Part shown: positions 8,994 through 18,615 of the stretch, piece after piece
Layout: every line of letters begins with the position of its first letter
Position numbering within the stretch: the first letter of the stretch is position 1
Assembly (NCBI RefSeq): GCF_000341345.1
Contig: NC_020302.1
Location: forward strand, 1,778,075 to 1,842,074
Origin: Corynebacterium halotolerans YIM 70093 = DSM 44683
GTDB lineage: Bacteria > Actinomycetota > Actinomycetes > Mycobacteriales > Mycobacteriaceae
Direction: 5' to 3'
DNA: 64,000 nucleotides
The notes under the pieces: model-generated
Database searches by the model: none
Told to the model about the DNA's origin: nothing
Seen by the model: the letters and a program-made list of their open reading frames with translations, nothing else
Program-made: the position numbers and the translations under genes

Positions 8994-10226
8994 TCACCGC
9001 TCCAGCTGCGCGATGACCTCGAAGTGGTGGGTGCCCGGGAAGGCGTTGATCAGGGCCATGCGCGTGGGCCGGTACCCGGACTCCCGCCAGGAGGCGATGT
9101 CGCGGGAGAAGGTGGCCGGATCACACCCGATGTGGATGATGCGCTCTGGACCGGCCTTCGCCACCGTGGCGACGACCTCGCGGCCGGCGCCGGTGCGCGG
9201 CGGATCCAGGACGACGACGCGCGGGGCGGGCAGCGTGTCCACGGCCTTCTCGACGCGCGCGTTGCGCAACTGGACGTCGTAGTCCGCCAGCGAGCCCTGC
9301 GGCCGGCCGGCGGCCGCCGGGGAGTAGTCGACGGTGATGATCCGCGCACCCGCGCCCAGGCTGTCGCCCAGGGCGGGGACGAACAGGCCGACGCCGCCGT
9401 AGAGGTCCCAGCCGGTGTTCGCGGTGTTCCCGGTATCCTCGGCGGCCGGCAGATCCTCAAGCCAGCGGCGGATGAGGCCGGTGTAGGCGTCGGGGGCCTG
9501 GACGTGGCCCTGCCAGAAGGCGGTGGCCGGGAAGGTGAAGGTGTGCCCGTCGGCGGTCTCGGTGACGGTGCCGGAACCTTCGAGCACATCGGTGATCTTC
9601 TCCACCCGGCGCCCACGCGGGGCGCGGCGGGTCTCGACGATGTGGCGCTGGCCCTCACCGTCGAGGACGACGATGATCTCCGCACCCGGGGTGAAGGTGC
9701 GCGCCCCCTCCCCGACCAGGCCGTCGAGCAGCCCGGGGACAACCTGGGTGCACGCCACGGAGGTGACCAACTCGCGGGAACCGCGGGCCCGGACACCGGC
9801 GCGCCCCTGCTCGTCGACGCCGAGACGCACACGGGTGCGCCAGCCGCGGGCGGGGACCAGGTCGAGGTGTTCGGTGGGTGGGAGCTCGTCCACGCCTCCG
9901 AGACGGGTGAGCTGATCGGTCAGGACCCGGGCCTTGAGTTGTGCCTCGCCCGCCGGATCCACGTCGCCGTAGTCACAGCAGCCGGCTCCGGCGGCCGCGG
10001 CCGGGCAGGCCTGCGGGGCGCGGAACTCGCCCGCCTCGACCACGGTGTCCACGCCCGCACGGGCGAAGCGCTTCTTGACCTCGCTGACCGTCACGGTGAC
10101 GGTGTCGCCCGGATAGGCGCCGCGCACGAAGATGACGCGCCCCTCATGGGTGGCGATACCCTCCCCGCCGTGGGCCATTCTCTCCACCGTCAGCGTGAGG
10201 GTGGTTCCTTGTGCAATCTCGGTCAT
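8994..10226 (-). CDS. TRAM-domain class I RNA (uracil-5) methyltransferase, TrmA/RlmD-like
   Basis: This 410-residue SAM-dependent RNA methyltransferase has an N-terminal TRAM domain (about 5-62), a cysteine-containing linker (ACPAAAAGAGCCDYG) that may hold an iron-sulfur cluster, and a C-terminal Rossmann domain with WDLYGGVGLF for SAM, DPPRTGAG, and HIGCDPATFSRD, whose cysteine is the expected nucleophile. The substrate (rRNA or tRNA uridine) cannot be told from sequence. ATG 10226 overlaps the stop of the DUF3159 gene by four bases (ATGA), so translation is probably coupled. Confidence 0.85.
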   Translation of the reverse strand: MTEIAQGTTLTLTVERMAHGGEGIATHEGRVIFVRGAYPGDTVTVTVSEVKKRFARAGVDTVVEAGEFRAPQACPAAAAGAGCCDYGDVDPAGEAQLKARVLTDQLTRLGGVDELPPTEHLDLVPARGWRTRVRLGVDEQGRAGVRARGSRELVTSVACTQVVPGLLDGLVGEGARTFTPGAEIIVVLDGEGQRHIVETRRAPRGRRVEKITDVLEGSGTVTETADGHTFTFPATAFWQGHVQAPDAYTGLIRRWLEDLPAAEDTGNTANTGWDLYGGVGLFVPALGDSLGAGARIITVDYSPAAAGRPQGSLADYDVQLRNARVEKAVDTLPAPRVVVLDPPRTGAGREVVATVAKAGPERIIHIGCDPATFSRDIASWRESGYRPTRMALINAFPGTHHFEVIAQLER

Positions 10227-11044
10227 GGTCGGTTCTCCTGTCCGGAAACGGATCCGGTGCCGGGCTCCGCCTGCGCTCCCCCGACCTCCCCCGCATCGTC
10301 GGTGTCTTCGGTGTCGTCGGTGTCGTCGTTATCGGTGTGGTCGGTGGTGTCCCCAGGCCTGTCGGCGCGCATCGCCCGGTTGGCGCGGCGGACCATGAAG
10401 AAGGTGAACAGGGTGACCAGGCCGGTCAGCGGCCACCCCATGAGAATGCGGGCGATCGCGAGCGCATTGGTGTCGTCGGCGTTGTAGAAGCCGTTCTGGA
10501 TGATGAAGCGGGCGAGGAACACCACGGCCCAGCCGAGGGTGGCCCAGGCGTAGGCGCGGCGGGCGGTGGCGTTGGAACGCCACGTCATGCCGTCGCCGTT
10601 GATGCCCTTCCAGACCACGCCGACCAGCGGCCAGCGCAGCAGCACCGAACCGACGGCGAGGATGCACAACAGCAGCGACATCCAGATGCCGTAGAGGAAG
10701 TACCCCTTCGCGTCGCCGGTCCACCAGGCGATGGCGGCGCCGATGCCCACCCCCATCAGGCCGGAGAACGCCGGCTGGAGATTCTCCTTGCGCACCAGCC
10801 GCCACAGGAAGATCAGCAGGGCGACGCCGAGCGCGGCGAACAACGCGGGCATGAGCCCGTAGGAGTTGTTGACGGGGACGAGCACGAGAATCGGCAGCGT
10901 CGAGGACACCAGTCCCGAGATGCCGCCCATCTGCTCCAACAGGGTGGGCTGCGGGGTCTCCGGCAGATCCGTTGCTCCGTCGGATTGCCCCGGAGCGACG
11001 TGGGCCGCCGAGTCGGTGGCTCGGTTGGGTTCGGTCACTGTCAC
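10223..11044 (-). CDS. DUF3159 membrane protein
   Basis: The 273-residue protein has five or six hydrophobic segments between residues 45 and 225 and matches the actinobacterial DUF3159 family (LLEQMGGISGLVSSTLPILV at its start). The function is unknown. The C-terminal 45 residues are a hydrophilic Asp/Thr-rich tail (DNDDTDDTEDTDD) encoded by near-repeats, probably variable and disordered. It is the middle gene of a coupled trio: GTG 11044 overlaps the DUF3710 stop by four bases, and its own stop overlaps the methyltransferase start. Confidence 0.82.
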   Translation of the reverse strand: MTVTEPNRATDSAAHVAPGQSDGATDLPETPQPTLLEQMGGISGLVSSTLPILVLVPVNNSYGLMPALFAALGVALLIFLWRLVRKENLQPAFSGLMGVGIGAAIAWWTGDAKGYFLYGIWMSLLLCILAVGSVLLRWPLVGVVWKGINGDGMTWRSNATARRAYAWATLGWAVVFLARFIIQNGFYNADDTNALAIARILMGWPLTGLVTLFTFFMVRRANRAMRADRPGDTTDHTDNDDTDDTEDTDDAGEVGGAQAEPGTGSVSGQENRP

Positions 11045-11949
11045 TTCTCCGTGGGCTTGTCCGGCGGAGTGGCCCCACCGAGATCACGCAGCGCCTGCGA
11101 GGCCTCGTCGACGGCCTGCTGGTCCTGCCGGTTCTGCTGTGCGGCGCCCGGCTGGGGCTGGTTGCCCTGCCCCTGCTGCCGGGCGCGCTGCTGCATCGCC
11201 TGCTGCACCTGGTCGACGAGCTGCTGCGGCAGCGCCACCGGGAGGGAGTTACCGGCGAGCACCGGGTTGTCGCCGCGGTAGACGAAGGTGCGGGCGGTGA
11301 CCTCGCGGCCCAGGGCCGCCAGCTCCTCGGCGCGGTCGGCCGGGGCGGCCAGGGTCATGCGCAGCATCCAACGCGGCCCCTCGGCACCGATGATCCGGAT
11401 GATGCCGGCCGGCCCCTCGCCGACGACCTCCCGGCCCCAGGGACCGCGGTCGATGCGGACGGTCATACCGTCCCGGCTCATGCCCTCCGCGATCTCCTGC
11501 GAGGCCTCCCGCCACTGGCCGGCCGAGGTGGGGGCGGCGAAGGCGACCGGGGTGATCCGGCCGTGGCGGGTGACGATGTGGAGCATCTTCGGCCCCTGCT
11601 CACCCATCTCCACCTGGACCTGGGACTCCTTCGGCAGCGGGATCTGCATCGAACCCAGGTTCAGCACCCCGCTGGCGAAGTCGGAGAAGTCGAAGTCGGC
11701 GATGTCGACGGAATCACCGTCGAACGGCCCCGTGGAGCCGTTGACCGCGTCGTGGACCGGGTCCGGCTCGTCGTCGGGCCCGGTTCCCGGGGCCGGGGCG
11801 GCGGTGCTGGCCGCGGCCGCGTCCGCCGGGGAGTCTGCCGGAGCGGCTCCCGGGGCGGGTGCGGGGACGTCCCGGCCCGCCGCGTCGGCGGTCTCCGCGG
11901 CCTCCGCGGCCTCGTCGTCCTTCTTCTTGCCGAATGGCCACAGTGCCAT
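11041..11949 (-). CDS. DUF3710 family protein
   Basis: This 302-residue soluble protein begins MALWPFGKKKD, the typical start of the family, followed by an Ala/Pro/Asp-rich linker to about residue 70. A folded core of roughly residues 75-250 (FASGVLNLGSMQIPLP, WMLRMTLAAPA) and a Gln-rich tail follow. The function is unknown. AAAGGA precedes ATG 11949. It leads the coupled DUF3710-DUF3159-methyltransferase operon and lies next to dut, a pairing I recall in other actinobacteria. Confidence 0.83.
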   Translation of the reverse strand: MALWPFGKKKDDEAAEAAETADAAGRDVPAPAPGAAPADSPADAAAASTAAPAPGTGPDDEPDPVHDAVNGSTGPFDGDSVDIADFDFSDFASGVLNLGSMQIPLPKESQVQVEMGEQGPKMLHIVTRHGRITPVAFAAPTSAGQWREASQEIAEGMSRDGMTVRIDRGPWGREVVGEGPAGIIRIIGAEGPRWMLRMTLAAPADRAEELAALGREVTARTFVYRGDNPVLAGNSLPVALPQQLVDQVQQAMQQRARQQGQGNQPQPGAAQQNRQDQQAVDEASQALRDLGGATPPDKPTEK

Positions 11950-12053
11950 GGTCCGCTCACATCCTTTCTCTCGTGGTCCGGGCCGCCCCTGTGCAGCACG
12001 AAGGGACCCGGAGTACCGGCCCCACTCTACCGGGGGCGATAACTCGTGTCCGC

Positions 12054-12539
12054 CTAGTTGACGCCGGTAGAGCCGTGGCCGCCGGCCCCGCGCTCGGTGT
12101 CGTCGAGTTCATTGACCTCCAGGAAGTCCACCAGCTCCACGCGCTGGACCACCAGCTGAGCGATCCGCATGCCGCGGGTTATCCGGACGGTCTCGCGGGG
12201 ATCGAGGTTGATCAGGCAGACCTTGATCTCCCCGCGGTAGCCGGCGTCGACGGTGCCGGGGGCGTTGACGATGCTCAGCCCCTCCCGCGCCGCCAACCCG
12301 GATCGCGGGTGGACGAGACCGACGGTGCCCAGGGGCAGGGCGACGGCCACGCCGGTGCCCACCAGGGTCCGTTCGCCCGGGGCCAGCTCGACGTCGTGGG
12401 TGGAGTACAGGTCCGCTCCGGCGTCCCCCGGGTGGGCGCGCTTCGGGAGGGGAAGTTCCGGATCGAGGCGGTGGACCCGAACCGGCCCGAGGGGGTCGGA
12501 GGAGGCCGGGGCCGGGGGTTCATCGTGGAAGTCAGTCAC
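12054..12539 (-). CDS. dut: deoxyuridine 5'-triphosphate nucleotidohydrolase (dUTPase)
   Basis: It hydrolyses dUTP to dUMP, keeping uracil out of DNA and feeding dTMP synthesis. The 161-residue protein shows all five trimeric dUTPase motifs: [44 protein letters not shown] and the C-terminal [10 protein letters not shown] that closes over the active site. GTG 12539 is chosen because TACCCT lies 7 bases upstream on the reverse strand (12547-12552), giving a leaderless mRNA; longer readings would run into the divergent neighbour's promoter. Confidence 0.95.
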   Translation of the reverse strand: MTDFHDEPPAPASSDPLGPVRVHRLDPELPLPKRAHPGDAGADLYSTHDVELAPGERTLVGTGVAVALPLGTVGLVHPRSGLAAREGLSIVNAPGTVDAGYRGEIKVCLINLDPRETVRITRGMRIAQLVVQRVELVDFLEVNELDDTERGAGGHGSTGVN

Positions 12540-12612
12540 GGTGCTCAGGGTACGCAGGGGTGCCCGACCGGCGCGGCTGGGCCCCCACGAGGGTGCAGTA
12601 GAGTGGTTAACC

Positions 12613-13131
12613 GTGACTGACACCGGTTCCCCTGACACGCAGATCCTGTACCGCGAGCGGCAATGGGTGCCCGTTTACTGGTGGGTACTGGCCGCTTTCC
12701 TCGTCGCCCTGACCACCGCGCAGGTTGCCCTCAACCGCAACATCTGGTGGCTGATCGTGCCCGCGGTCGTGCTCTCACTCGTGGCGATCTGGGTGCTGCT
12801 GTCCCTGTCCTCCACCGTCGTCCAGGTGGAGAAGGACGCGGAGGGCACCCGTTGGCTCCTGGTCAAGTCGGCGGCACTGCCGTCCGATGTGGTCTCCCGC
12901 TCCCTGGCGGTGCCGGCGACGGCGAAGCGAAACGCCATGGGGCGTCAACTGGATCCGGCGGCCTTCGTGGTCTCCCACGGCTGGATCCACGAGATGGTGA
13001 TGCTGGTGCTCGATGATCCGGAGGACCCCACCCCCTACTGGCTCATCGCGACGAAGAACCCCGAAAAACTGCTGGCGGCATTCCTGCCGGAGCAGACGGA
13101 CACGTCGCTGTCCCACTACCCCTCAAAGTGA
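12613..13131 (+). CDS. DUF3093 membrane protein
   Basis: This 172-residue protein has two adjacent membrane helices at about residues 20-60 and a cytoplasmic or external domain after them. It matches DUF3093, an actinobacterial family of unknown function that usually lies beside dut. The GTG start comes 8 bases after TAGAGT (12599-12604), so it appears leaderless. Its promoter and that of dut are only about 50 bases apart and fire in opposite directions. Confidence 0.82.
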   Translation: MTDTGSPDTQILYRERQWVPVYWWVLAAFLVALTTAQVALNRNIWWLIVPAVVLSLVAIWVLLSLSSTVVQVEKDAEGTRWLLVKSAALPSDVVSRSLAVPATAKRNAMGRQLDPAAFVVSHGWIHEMVMLVLDDPEDPTPYWLIATKNPEKLLAAFLPEQTDTSLSHYPSK

Positions 13132-13176
13132 CAGAGTGACGGCCGCCGGGCCAGCAGATCCCGGCGGCGGAGTGCG

Positions 13177-13470
13177 TCAGGCGCAGTCGAGGCAGATGAC
13201 GGAGCCGTCGTCCTCGGTGTGCGACTTGCGGTTCATCTTCTGGACCAGGAAGCAGCTGGAGCAGGTGAACTCGTCGGCCTGGCGCGGCACGACGGTGACG
13301 TTGAGCTCCTCACCCGTCAGGTCCACGGTCGGCGGCTCGAAGGGCTCGACGATCTCGCCGTCCTCGTCCATTCCGTTGTTGTCGGTCTCCGCGGCCTTCA
13401 GGCCCTCGAGGGAGTCGGCGTCCAGTTCGTCCTCCGCCCGGCGGCGGGGGGCGTCGTAATCAGTGGCCAT
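13177..13470 (-). CDS. DUF4193 small zinc-ribbon-like protein
   Basis: This 97-residue acidic protein begins MATDYDAPRRR and ends with two CxxC pairs (CSSC and CLDC), typical of the actinobacterial DUF4193 family and suggesting a zinc ribbon. The function is unknown, but the family is widely conserved in actinobacteria. An internal ATG preceded by GAGGA is used rather than the in-frame upstream ATG at 13494, which lacks a ribosome site. Confidence 0.85.
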   Translation of the reverse strand: MATDYDAPRRRAEDELDADSLEGLKAAETDNNGMDEDGEIVEPFEPPTVDLTGEELNVTVVPRQADEFTCSSCFLVQKMNRKSHTEDDGSVICLDCA

Positions 13471-13621
13471 GCGCAAAATCCTCTGCTCGCTCAATTTGTT
13501 CCACCGGGGGTCTGGAAAATGCCCGGTAATTCGGTATGTCGAGGCGCATACTAAACGACAATCCGCCCCCTGTCATATGCCCAGCTCAGACGGCTCTTAC
13601 GGGGATTGGACCGAGGGGGTG

Positions 13622-14482
13622 TCAGCGAGGTAGCGCGGCGAAGGCGCCCGCCTCGCGCAGCAGGGCCGACAACGCGGGCTCCAATGCCCCGGCGGCCGCG
13701 TACGTCAGCTCGCCGGAGACCCCAGGCGTCGAGAGGCCGGGTGCGTGGACGATTACCCCGGCCTCACGCGCGATGATCATGCCTGCCGCGTAGTCCCAGC
13801 AGTGGATGCCGTGCTCGTAGTAGGCGTCGACGGTGCCCTCGGCGACCTGGCACAGATCCAGGGCCGCGGCACCCATGCGACGGATGTCACGCACCTGCGG
13901 CAGCACGCGGCCCAGCAGGTCGGCCTGCGCCTGCCGACGAGTGGAGGTGTAGGCGAAGCCGGTGGCCACCAACGCCAGAGCGGGATCGGCGACGGGGTTG
14001 CACCGCAGATCGCGGCGCACTCCCCCGCGTTCGACGGTCGCCCCGTGGCCCGCCGCGGCCGAGTACACCGCCCCGGTGGCGGCATTCACGACGGCCCCGG
14101 CGACGACCTCGCCGTCGACGGCGGCGGCGATGGACACGGCGTACTGCGGTACCCCGTAGAGGAAGTTCACGGTCCCGTCGATGGGGTCGACGACCCACGC
14201 CACACCGCTGAGCGACGCCCGCTCGGCCCCCTCCTCGCCGATGAGCCCGTCGTCGGGGCGCAGGACCTCGAGACGGTCAGCGATGAAGTCCTCCGCCATG
14301 GTGTCGACGACCGTCACCGGATCGACCGCCGAGGACTTCGTCGTGGCGAACTGCCGGACGTCCCCGAGCTCACTGCGCTTGGCGCTCACCCGCCCAGCGG
14401 CGCGGAGGGCGACGTCGACGGCGATGTCGCGCAGAACGGCGGAATCGGGCACGCCGGTGGAGGGCTGCTCGGTGTAGTCCAT
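13622..14482 (-). CDS. suhB: inositol-1-monophosphatase family protein SuhB
   Basis: This magnesium-dependent, lithium-sensitive-type phosphatase has 286 residues. [15 protein letters not shown] and CWDYAAG are the three metal/phosphate motifs. In actinobacteria such enzymes dephosphorylate inositol phosphate for phosphatidylinositol and mycothiol supply or act on related sugar phosphates; which one applies is not visible. ATG 14482 is favoured because CACAAT sits 7 bases upstream; ATG 14491 is possible. It is divergent from ppgK. Confidence 0.88.
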   Translation of the reverse strand: MDYTEQPSTGVPDSAVLRDIAVDVALRAAGRVSAKRSELGDVRQFATTKSSAVDPVTVVDTMAEDFIADRLEVLRPDDGLIGEEGAERASLSGVAWVVDPIDGTVNFLYGVPQYAVSIAAAVDGEVVAGAVVNAATGAVYSAAAGHGATVERGGVRRDLRCNPVADPALALVATGFAYTSTRRQAQADLLGRVLPQVRDIRRMGAAALDLCQVAEGTVDAYYEHGIHCWDYAAGMIIAREAGVIVHAPGLSTPGVSGELTYAAAGALEPALSALLREAGAFAALPR

Positions 14483-14546
14483 ACCATCCATTGTGCCCGT
14501 GCCATTCGTCACGCGCGCGTGTGTGTTCCTTTGTACACTGACCGCC

Positions 14547-15302
14547 ATGACCAATATCGGCTTCGGCATCGACATCGGCGGCTCCGGCATCAAGGGGGCG
14601 CGCGTGAACCTCGACGACGGGGAGTTCATCGGCGAGCGCGCCAAGATCGCGACGCCGAAGCCGGCGACCCCTGACGCGGTCGCGGAGGTCGTCGCGGAGA
14701 TCCTCCGGCAGGAGGAGTGGGACGGCCCGGTCGGCATCGCACTGCCGTCGGTCATCAGGGAGCAGGTGGCGCTGTCCGCGGCGAATATCGACCCCTCCTG
14801 GATCGGCACCAATGTCCACGAGCTGTTCCACCGGCACCTGGGCGAGGACCGGGAGATCAGTGTCCTCAACGACGCGGACGCGGCCGGCCTGGCCGAGGTC
14901 TCCTTCGGCGAGCCCGCCGCCGCCCAGGGTGCGGTCATCTTCCTCACCTTCGGCACCGGCATCGGCTCCGCCTTCCTCACCGAGGGCCGGTTGTTCCCGA
15001 ACTCCGAGCTCGGACACCTCATTGTCGACGGCGAGGAGGCGGAGTGGCTGGCCTCGTCGGCCGCGAAGGACCGCGAGGAGCTCAGCTTCAAGAAGTGGGC
15101 CAAGCGGGTTTCGAAGGTGCTCGCCGAGTACGAGCGACTCTTCTCCCCCACCGCCTTCGTCGTGGGCGGCGGCATCTCCCGTGACCACGAGCGCTGGGTC
15201 CCGCACCTGACCATCGACACCCCGGTCATCCCGGCCGAGCTGCGCAACCGCGCCGGCATCGTGGGGGCCGCGATGGCCGTCTCCACGCATCTGGCACCCT
15301 AG
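14547..15302 (+). CDS. ppgK: polyphosphate glucokinase
   Basis: It phosphorylates glucose with inorganic polyphosphate, or ATP, as donor. The 251-residue ROK-type kinase shows [11 protein letters not shown] for phosphate binding, the [11 protein letters not shown] sugar-binding segment, [11 protein letters not shown], and [11 protein letters not shown]. Its position directly before sigA and after suhB matches C. glutamicum. ATG 14547 lies 7 bases after TACACT (14534-14539), so it is read as leaderless. It offers a PTS-independent route for intracellular glucose. Confidence 0.93.
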   Translation: MTNIGFGIDIGGSGIKGARVNLDDGEFIGERAKIATPKPATPDAVAEVVAEILRQEEWDGPVGIALPSVIREQVALSAANIDPSWIGTNVHELFHRHLGEDREISVLNDADAAGLAEVSFGEPAAAQGAVIFLTFGTGIGSAFLTEGRLFPNSELGHLIVDGEEAEWLASSAAKDREELSFKKWAKRVSKVLAEYERLFSPTAFVVGGGISRDHERWVPHLTIDTPVIPAELRNRAGIVGAAMAVSTHLAP

Positions 15303-15587
15303 CCCCGACAGCGGGAATCCACCGGTCCCGGAACTGCCCCGGGATACGGGGTTACCGGGCCTGTTGCGGCGTTGCCGCAGGGGATCCTCTATACTGGGCG
15401 GTCGATCGTGTTGAAAGTGGGACGTCGTCGTCGCCACCCCACCGTCCCGGAGGGAACGGAGCGGGGCAAGTCGACGGGCAGGCGGCCCTATTTTTTCACT
15501 AGTGTGGCCTAGACATAACGTGGTGCGGCACCGCAGGGGCGTCGACACCTGACCACACGGACGAGTTAGCAAGGCGAAAGGGCGTAC
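15303..15587 (+). promoter_or_regulatory. long promoter and leader region of sigA
   Basis: No gene is seen in these 285 bases. TATACT at 15390-15395 is a good -10 hexamer and would give a leader of about 190 bases. Further -10-like hexamers lie closer to the gene (TAGTGT near 15500, TAGACA near 15511), and a T6 run stands near 15491. Multiple promoters for the primary sigma factor are therefore plausible. I see no riboswitch structure. Confidence 0.5.
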
Positions 15588-17141
15588 GTGGCAGCCACTG
15601 AATCTTCAGGCAAGGCACTCGCGGACGGCGGCGAAGACAACGCGGCGACCGCCGCGAAGCAGACCGTCGCCAAGAAGACGGCGAAGAAGACCGCCAGAAA
15701 GACCGCACGCAAGGCGGCCCCCCGCACAACCACCCCGGCACCGGCGCAGACTCCGGCACCGGAACCGGCGGCTGCGGTCGGCTCCGCCGATTCCGGCGTG
15801 TCCGGGGACACCACCGGAGCGGACCTGAGCGAGGAGGCCGCTCCGGTGCAGAAGGCCGCCAAGAAGGTGGCCAAGAAGACGGCGAAGAAGGCGGCCAAGA
15901 AGACCGCCCGCAAGACGGCCAAGAAGACCACCAAGAAGACCACCGCCAAGAAAGCGACGGCGGAGGCGGAGGCCCAGGATCCGGAGCTCGAGGTCGACGA
16001 GCTCGAACCCGTCGAGGAGGACCCGGACTTTGATCCGGCGATCGCCGACGAGGACGAGGAGTTCGACACCGACCTCGAGGGCGATGACCTCACCGAGGAT
16101 GATGACGAGGAGGAAGAGGAGGCGGAGGACGCCGGCGCCTCCGTCTGGGACGAGGACGAGTCCGCCGCTCTGCGGCAGGCCCGCAAGGACGCCCAGTTGA
16201 CGGCCTCGGCCGACTCCGTGCGTGCCTACCTCAAGCAGATCGGCAAGGTCGCCCTGCTCAACGCCGAGCAGGAGGTCTCCCTGGCCAAGCGCATCGAGGC
16301 CGGCCTGTACGCGGACTACCGCATGCAGCAGATGGAGGAGGCCTTCGCCGCCGGCGACAAGGACGCGAAGCTCACGCCGGCGCTCAAGCGTGACCTGCGG
16401 GCCATCTCCCGTGACGGACGCAAGGCCAAGAATCACCTGCTCGAGGCCAACCTGCGTCTCGTGGTCTCCCTGGCCAAGCGCTACACCGGCCGCGGCATGG
16501 CCTTCCTGGACCTCATCCAGGAAGGGAACCTGGGCCTCATCCGCGCGGTCGAGAAGTTCGACTACTCCAAGGGCTACAAGTTCTCCACCTACGCCACCTG
16601 GTGGATCCGCCAGGCCATCACGCGCGCGATGGCCGACCAGGCCCGCACCATCCGCATTCCGGTGCACATGGTGGAGGTCATCAACAAGCTGGGCCGGATC
16701 CAGCGCGAGCTGCTGCAGGATCTGGGCCGCGAGCCCACCCCGCAGGAGCTGGCCAAGGAGATGGACATCACCGAGGAGAAGGTCCTCGAGATCCAGCAGT
16801 ACGCGCGCGAGCCGATCTCCCTGGACCAAACCATCGGTGACGAGGGCGACAGCCAGCTCGGCGACTTCATCGAGGACTCCGAGGCCGTCGTCGCCGTCGA
16901 CGCCGTCTCCTTCACCCTCCTGCAGGACCAGCTGCAGGACGTCCTCACGACGCTGTCCGAGCGCGAGGCCGGCGTCGTCCGCCTGCGCTTCGGCCTGACG
17001 GACGGCATGCCGCGCACCCTCGACGAGATCGGCCAGGTCTACGGCGTCACGCGTGAGCGTATCCGTCAGATCGAGTCGAAGACGATGTCGAAGCTGCGCC
17101 ACCCGTCGCGCTCGCAGGTGCTGCGCGACTACCTCGACTAG
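15588..17141 (+). CDS. sigA: primary RNA polymerase sigma factor SigA
   Basis: The 517-residue protein is the housekeeping sigma-70. The first 120 residues are Lys/Ala-rich, with [15 protein letters not shown] repeats like histone H1 tails, followed by a strongly acidic stretch to about residue 195. Region 1.2 starts near 205 ([15 protein letters not shown]), region 2 carries [18 protein letters not shown] and ATWWIRQAI for -10 recognition and melting, and region 4 has [22 protein letters not shown] for the -35. The start is a GTG. It resembles SigB in this window over regions 1.2-4 but has the long N-terminal extension. Confidence 0.96.
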   Translation: MAATESSGKALADGGEDNAATAAKQTVAKKTAKKTARKTARKAAPRTTTPAPAQTPAPEPAAAVGSADSGVSGDTTGADLSEEAAPVQKAAKKVAKKTAKKAAKKTARKTAKKTTKKTTAKKATAEAEAQDPELEVDELEPVEEDPDFDPAIADEDEEFDTDLEGDDLTEDDDEEEEEAEDAGASVWDEDESAALRQARKDAQLTASADSVRAYLKQIGKVALLNAEQEVSLAKRIEAGLYADYRMQQMEEAFAAGDKDAKLTPALKRDLRAISRDGRKAKNHLLEANLRLVVSLAKRYTGRGMAFLDLIQEGNLGLIRAVEKFDYSKGYKFSTYATWWIRQAITRAMADQARTIRIPVHMVEVINKLGRIQRELLQDLGREPTPQELAKEMDITEEKVLEIQQYAREPISLDQTIGDEGDSQLGDFIEDSEAVVAVDAVSFTLLQDQLQDVLTTLSEREAGVVRLRFGLTDGMPRTLDEIGQVYGVTRERIRQIESKTMSKLRHPSRSQVLRDYLD

Positions 17142-17161
17142 TCCCCCCCCAGCGGCGCAGA

Positions 17162-17211
17162 AGGCCCCGCCTCCCGGGCACCGTCTCAACGGTGCGCGGG
17201 AGGCGGGGCCT
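17162..17211. terminator. long hairpin between convergent sigA and the DUF418 gene
   Basis: An outer 15-bp stem (17162-17176 with 17197-17211) encloses an inner 7-bp stem (GCACCGT/ACGGTGC, 17178-17195). There is no T tract, but the length and the position between convergent genes support a terminator role. Confidence 0.75.
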
Positions 17212-17238
17212 CGTCGCTCCCGGGATCGGACCGGGAGG

Positions 17239-18597
17239 TCAGCCCCGGCGGTGGGGGTTCTCCGGCGGCCCCGGTTGCCGCGGCGGCAGGGGCATCGGCT
17301 GCCCCGCCGTGGGGGCGTAGCGCTCCCGGAGCCCGTCGCGGCCGTAGCTCAGCCGTCGGTGGACCCACTCGAAGGGGCCCGGTTTGCCGGCGAGCTCGAG
17401 TCCGTAGGCGGCCGCCAGGGTGATCAGCCAGACGACGGTGGCCCAGATCAGCAGCTGGAAGGCACCCTCATTCTGCCCCAGCCCGAAACCGAAGGGCAGG
17501 ACCAGGATGACGAAGAGCAGCGACTGCAGGATGTAGCCGCTCATGGAGCGCTTGCCCAGTGCCGTCAACGCCACCAGTGGCGGCGAGAGGCGCGCGCCGC
17601 GTCCGTCCGCGTGGGCGTCGTCAATGCGCCGCTGCAGCCCGCGGCAGGCCAGGGTGACACCGGCGACGATGGCCGGGCCGGTGAGCAGGCCGAAGCTCGT
17701 GTTGAGCATCGACCACAGCCCGGTGCTCCCCGGCGCGATCACCCCGATCTCGGCGAGGCCGCGGGGAAGGCCGATCAGCAGGACGACGGCGGCGCCGACC
17801 CACACCCACCGCCACAGCAGTCGGGCGTGGGCGTCCGGATCGATGAGCACTCCCCGGCGGGCCCAGACGAAACCGATGATCATCACCGGTATCAGCGTCA
17901 GCGCCTGGGGGATGAAGGAGACTGGCGCGAGAAGCAGGACAAGGAGATTGTTGAGCACCCACCCGCCGTAGCTCTCGGCGACCGGCAGTTGCGTGTCCGC
18001 CGCCGCCCCGGCCTCCGGGAAGATGACGGAGACGACGCCCATGGCGGTGAAGCCGATGAACTGGAGCCCCAGCAGCACACCGGCGATCCACATCAACGTC
18101 CTGTCCCGCAGCGGCATCAGCAGCGCCAGGACGATGCCCGACAATCCGTAGAGGACCATGATGTCGCCGAAAAACAGGAGCACCATGTGCAGTGCGCCGA
18201 ACGCGGCCAGGAGTCCGTAGCGGCGCACCAGCACCCAGCGGGCCGTCGAGCGCGGATACGCACGGCGCCACAGGCTCATGGTGATCAGGCCGACACCGAA
18301 GCCCAGCAACGTGGAGAACATCGGCAGACCGCGTACGTGCACGAACATCGCGCTGAAGACGGCCGCCGCCCGGTCCAGGGCGCTGCCGTCGTACACGCCA
18401 CCGAGGCTCACCGCACGCTCGGCGCCCTCCGCGGTGGTCCAGGCGGTGGCGATATTCGCCAGGGCGATGCCGAGCAGCGCCAGGCCGCGGGCCAGGTCCG
18501 GGGCGATGATGCGCCGCTGCTGGGCGCTGAGCTGACCACCACGGGGCTGACCGACGGTCGCCGGCACGGCGGGAGATTGAGAGTGGGATTCACTCAC
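17239..18597 (-). CDS. DUF418 domain membrane protein
   Basis: This 452-residue polytopic membrane protein (about ten hydrophobic segments) has RIIAPDLARGLALLGIALAN near the N-terminus and a C-terminal half with GKRSMSGYILQSLLF and PFEWVHRRLSYG, both typical of the DUF418/YeiB-like group. The family may move small molecules, but no substrate is established. GTG 18597 is preceded by AAAAGGA. It lies 18 bases downstream of the DUF4190 gene and is probably co-transcribed with it. Confidence 0.82.
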   Translation of the reverse strand: MSESHSQSPAVPATVGQPRGGQLSAQQRRIIAPDLARGLALLGIALANIATAWTTAEGAERAVSLGGVYDGSALDRAAAVFSAMFVHVRGLPMFSTLLGFGVGLITMSLWRRAYPRSTARWVLVRRYGLLAAFGALHMVLLFFGDIMVLYGLSGIVLALLMPLRDRTLMWIAGVLLGLQFIGFTAMGVVSVIFPEAGAAADTQLPVAESYGGWVLNNLLVLLLAPVSFIPQALTLIPVMIIGFVWARRGVLIDPDAHARLLWRWVWVGAAVVLLIGLPRGLAEIGVIAPGSTGLWSMLNTSFGLLTGPAIVAGVTLACRGLQRRIDDAHADGRGARLSPPLVALTALGKRSMSGYILQSLLFVILVLPFGFGLGQNEGAFQLLIWATVVWLITLAAAYGLELAGKPGPFEWVHRRLSYGRDGLRERYAPTAGQPMPLPPRQPGPPENPHRRG

Positions 18598-18615
18598 GGT
18601 GACGTCCTTTTCCGG

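Noticed and set aside
6773..9016. Very long open frame (over 700 codons) opposite dxs
   Set aside because: It is antisense to a complete, motif-bearing dxs gene, and its Gly/Arg/Val/Asp-rich composition is the usual mirror of GC-rich coding DNA.
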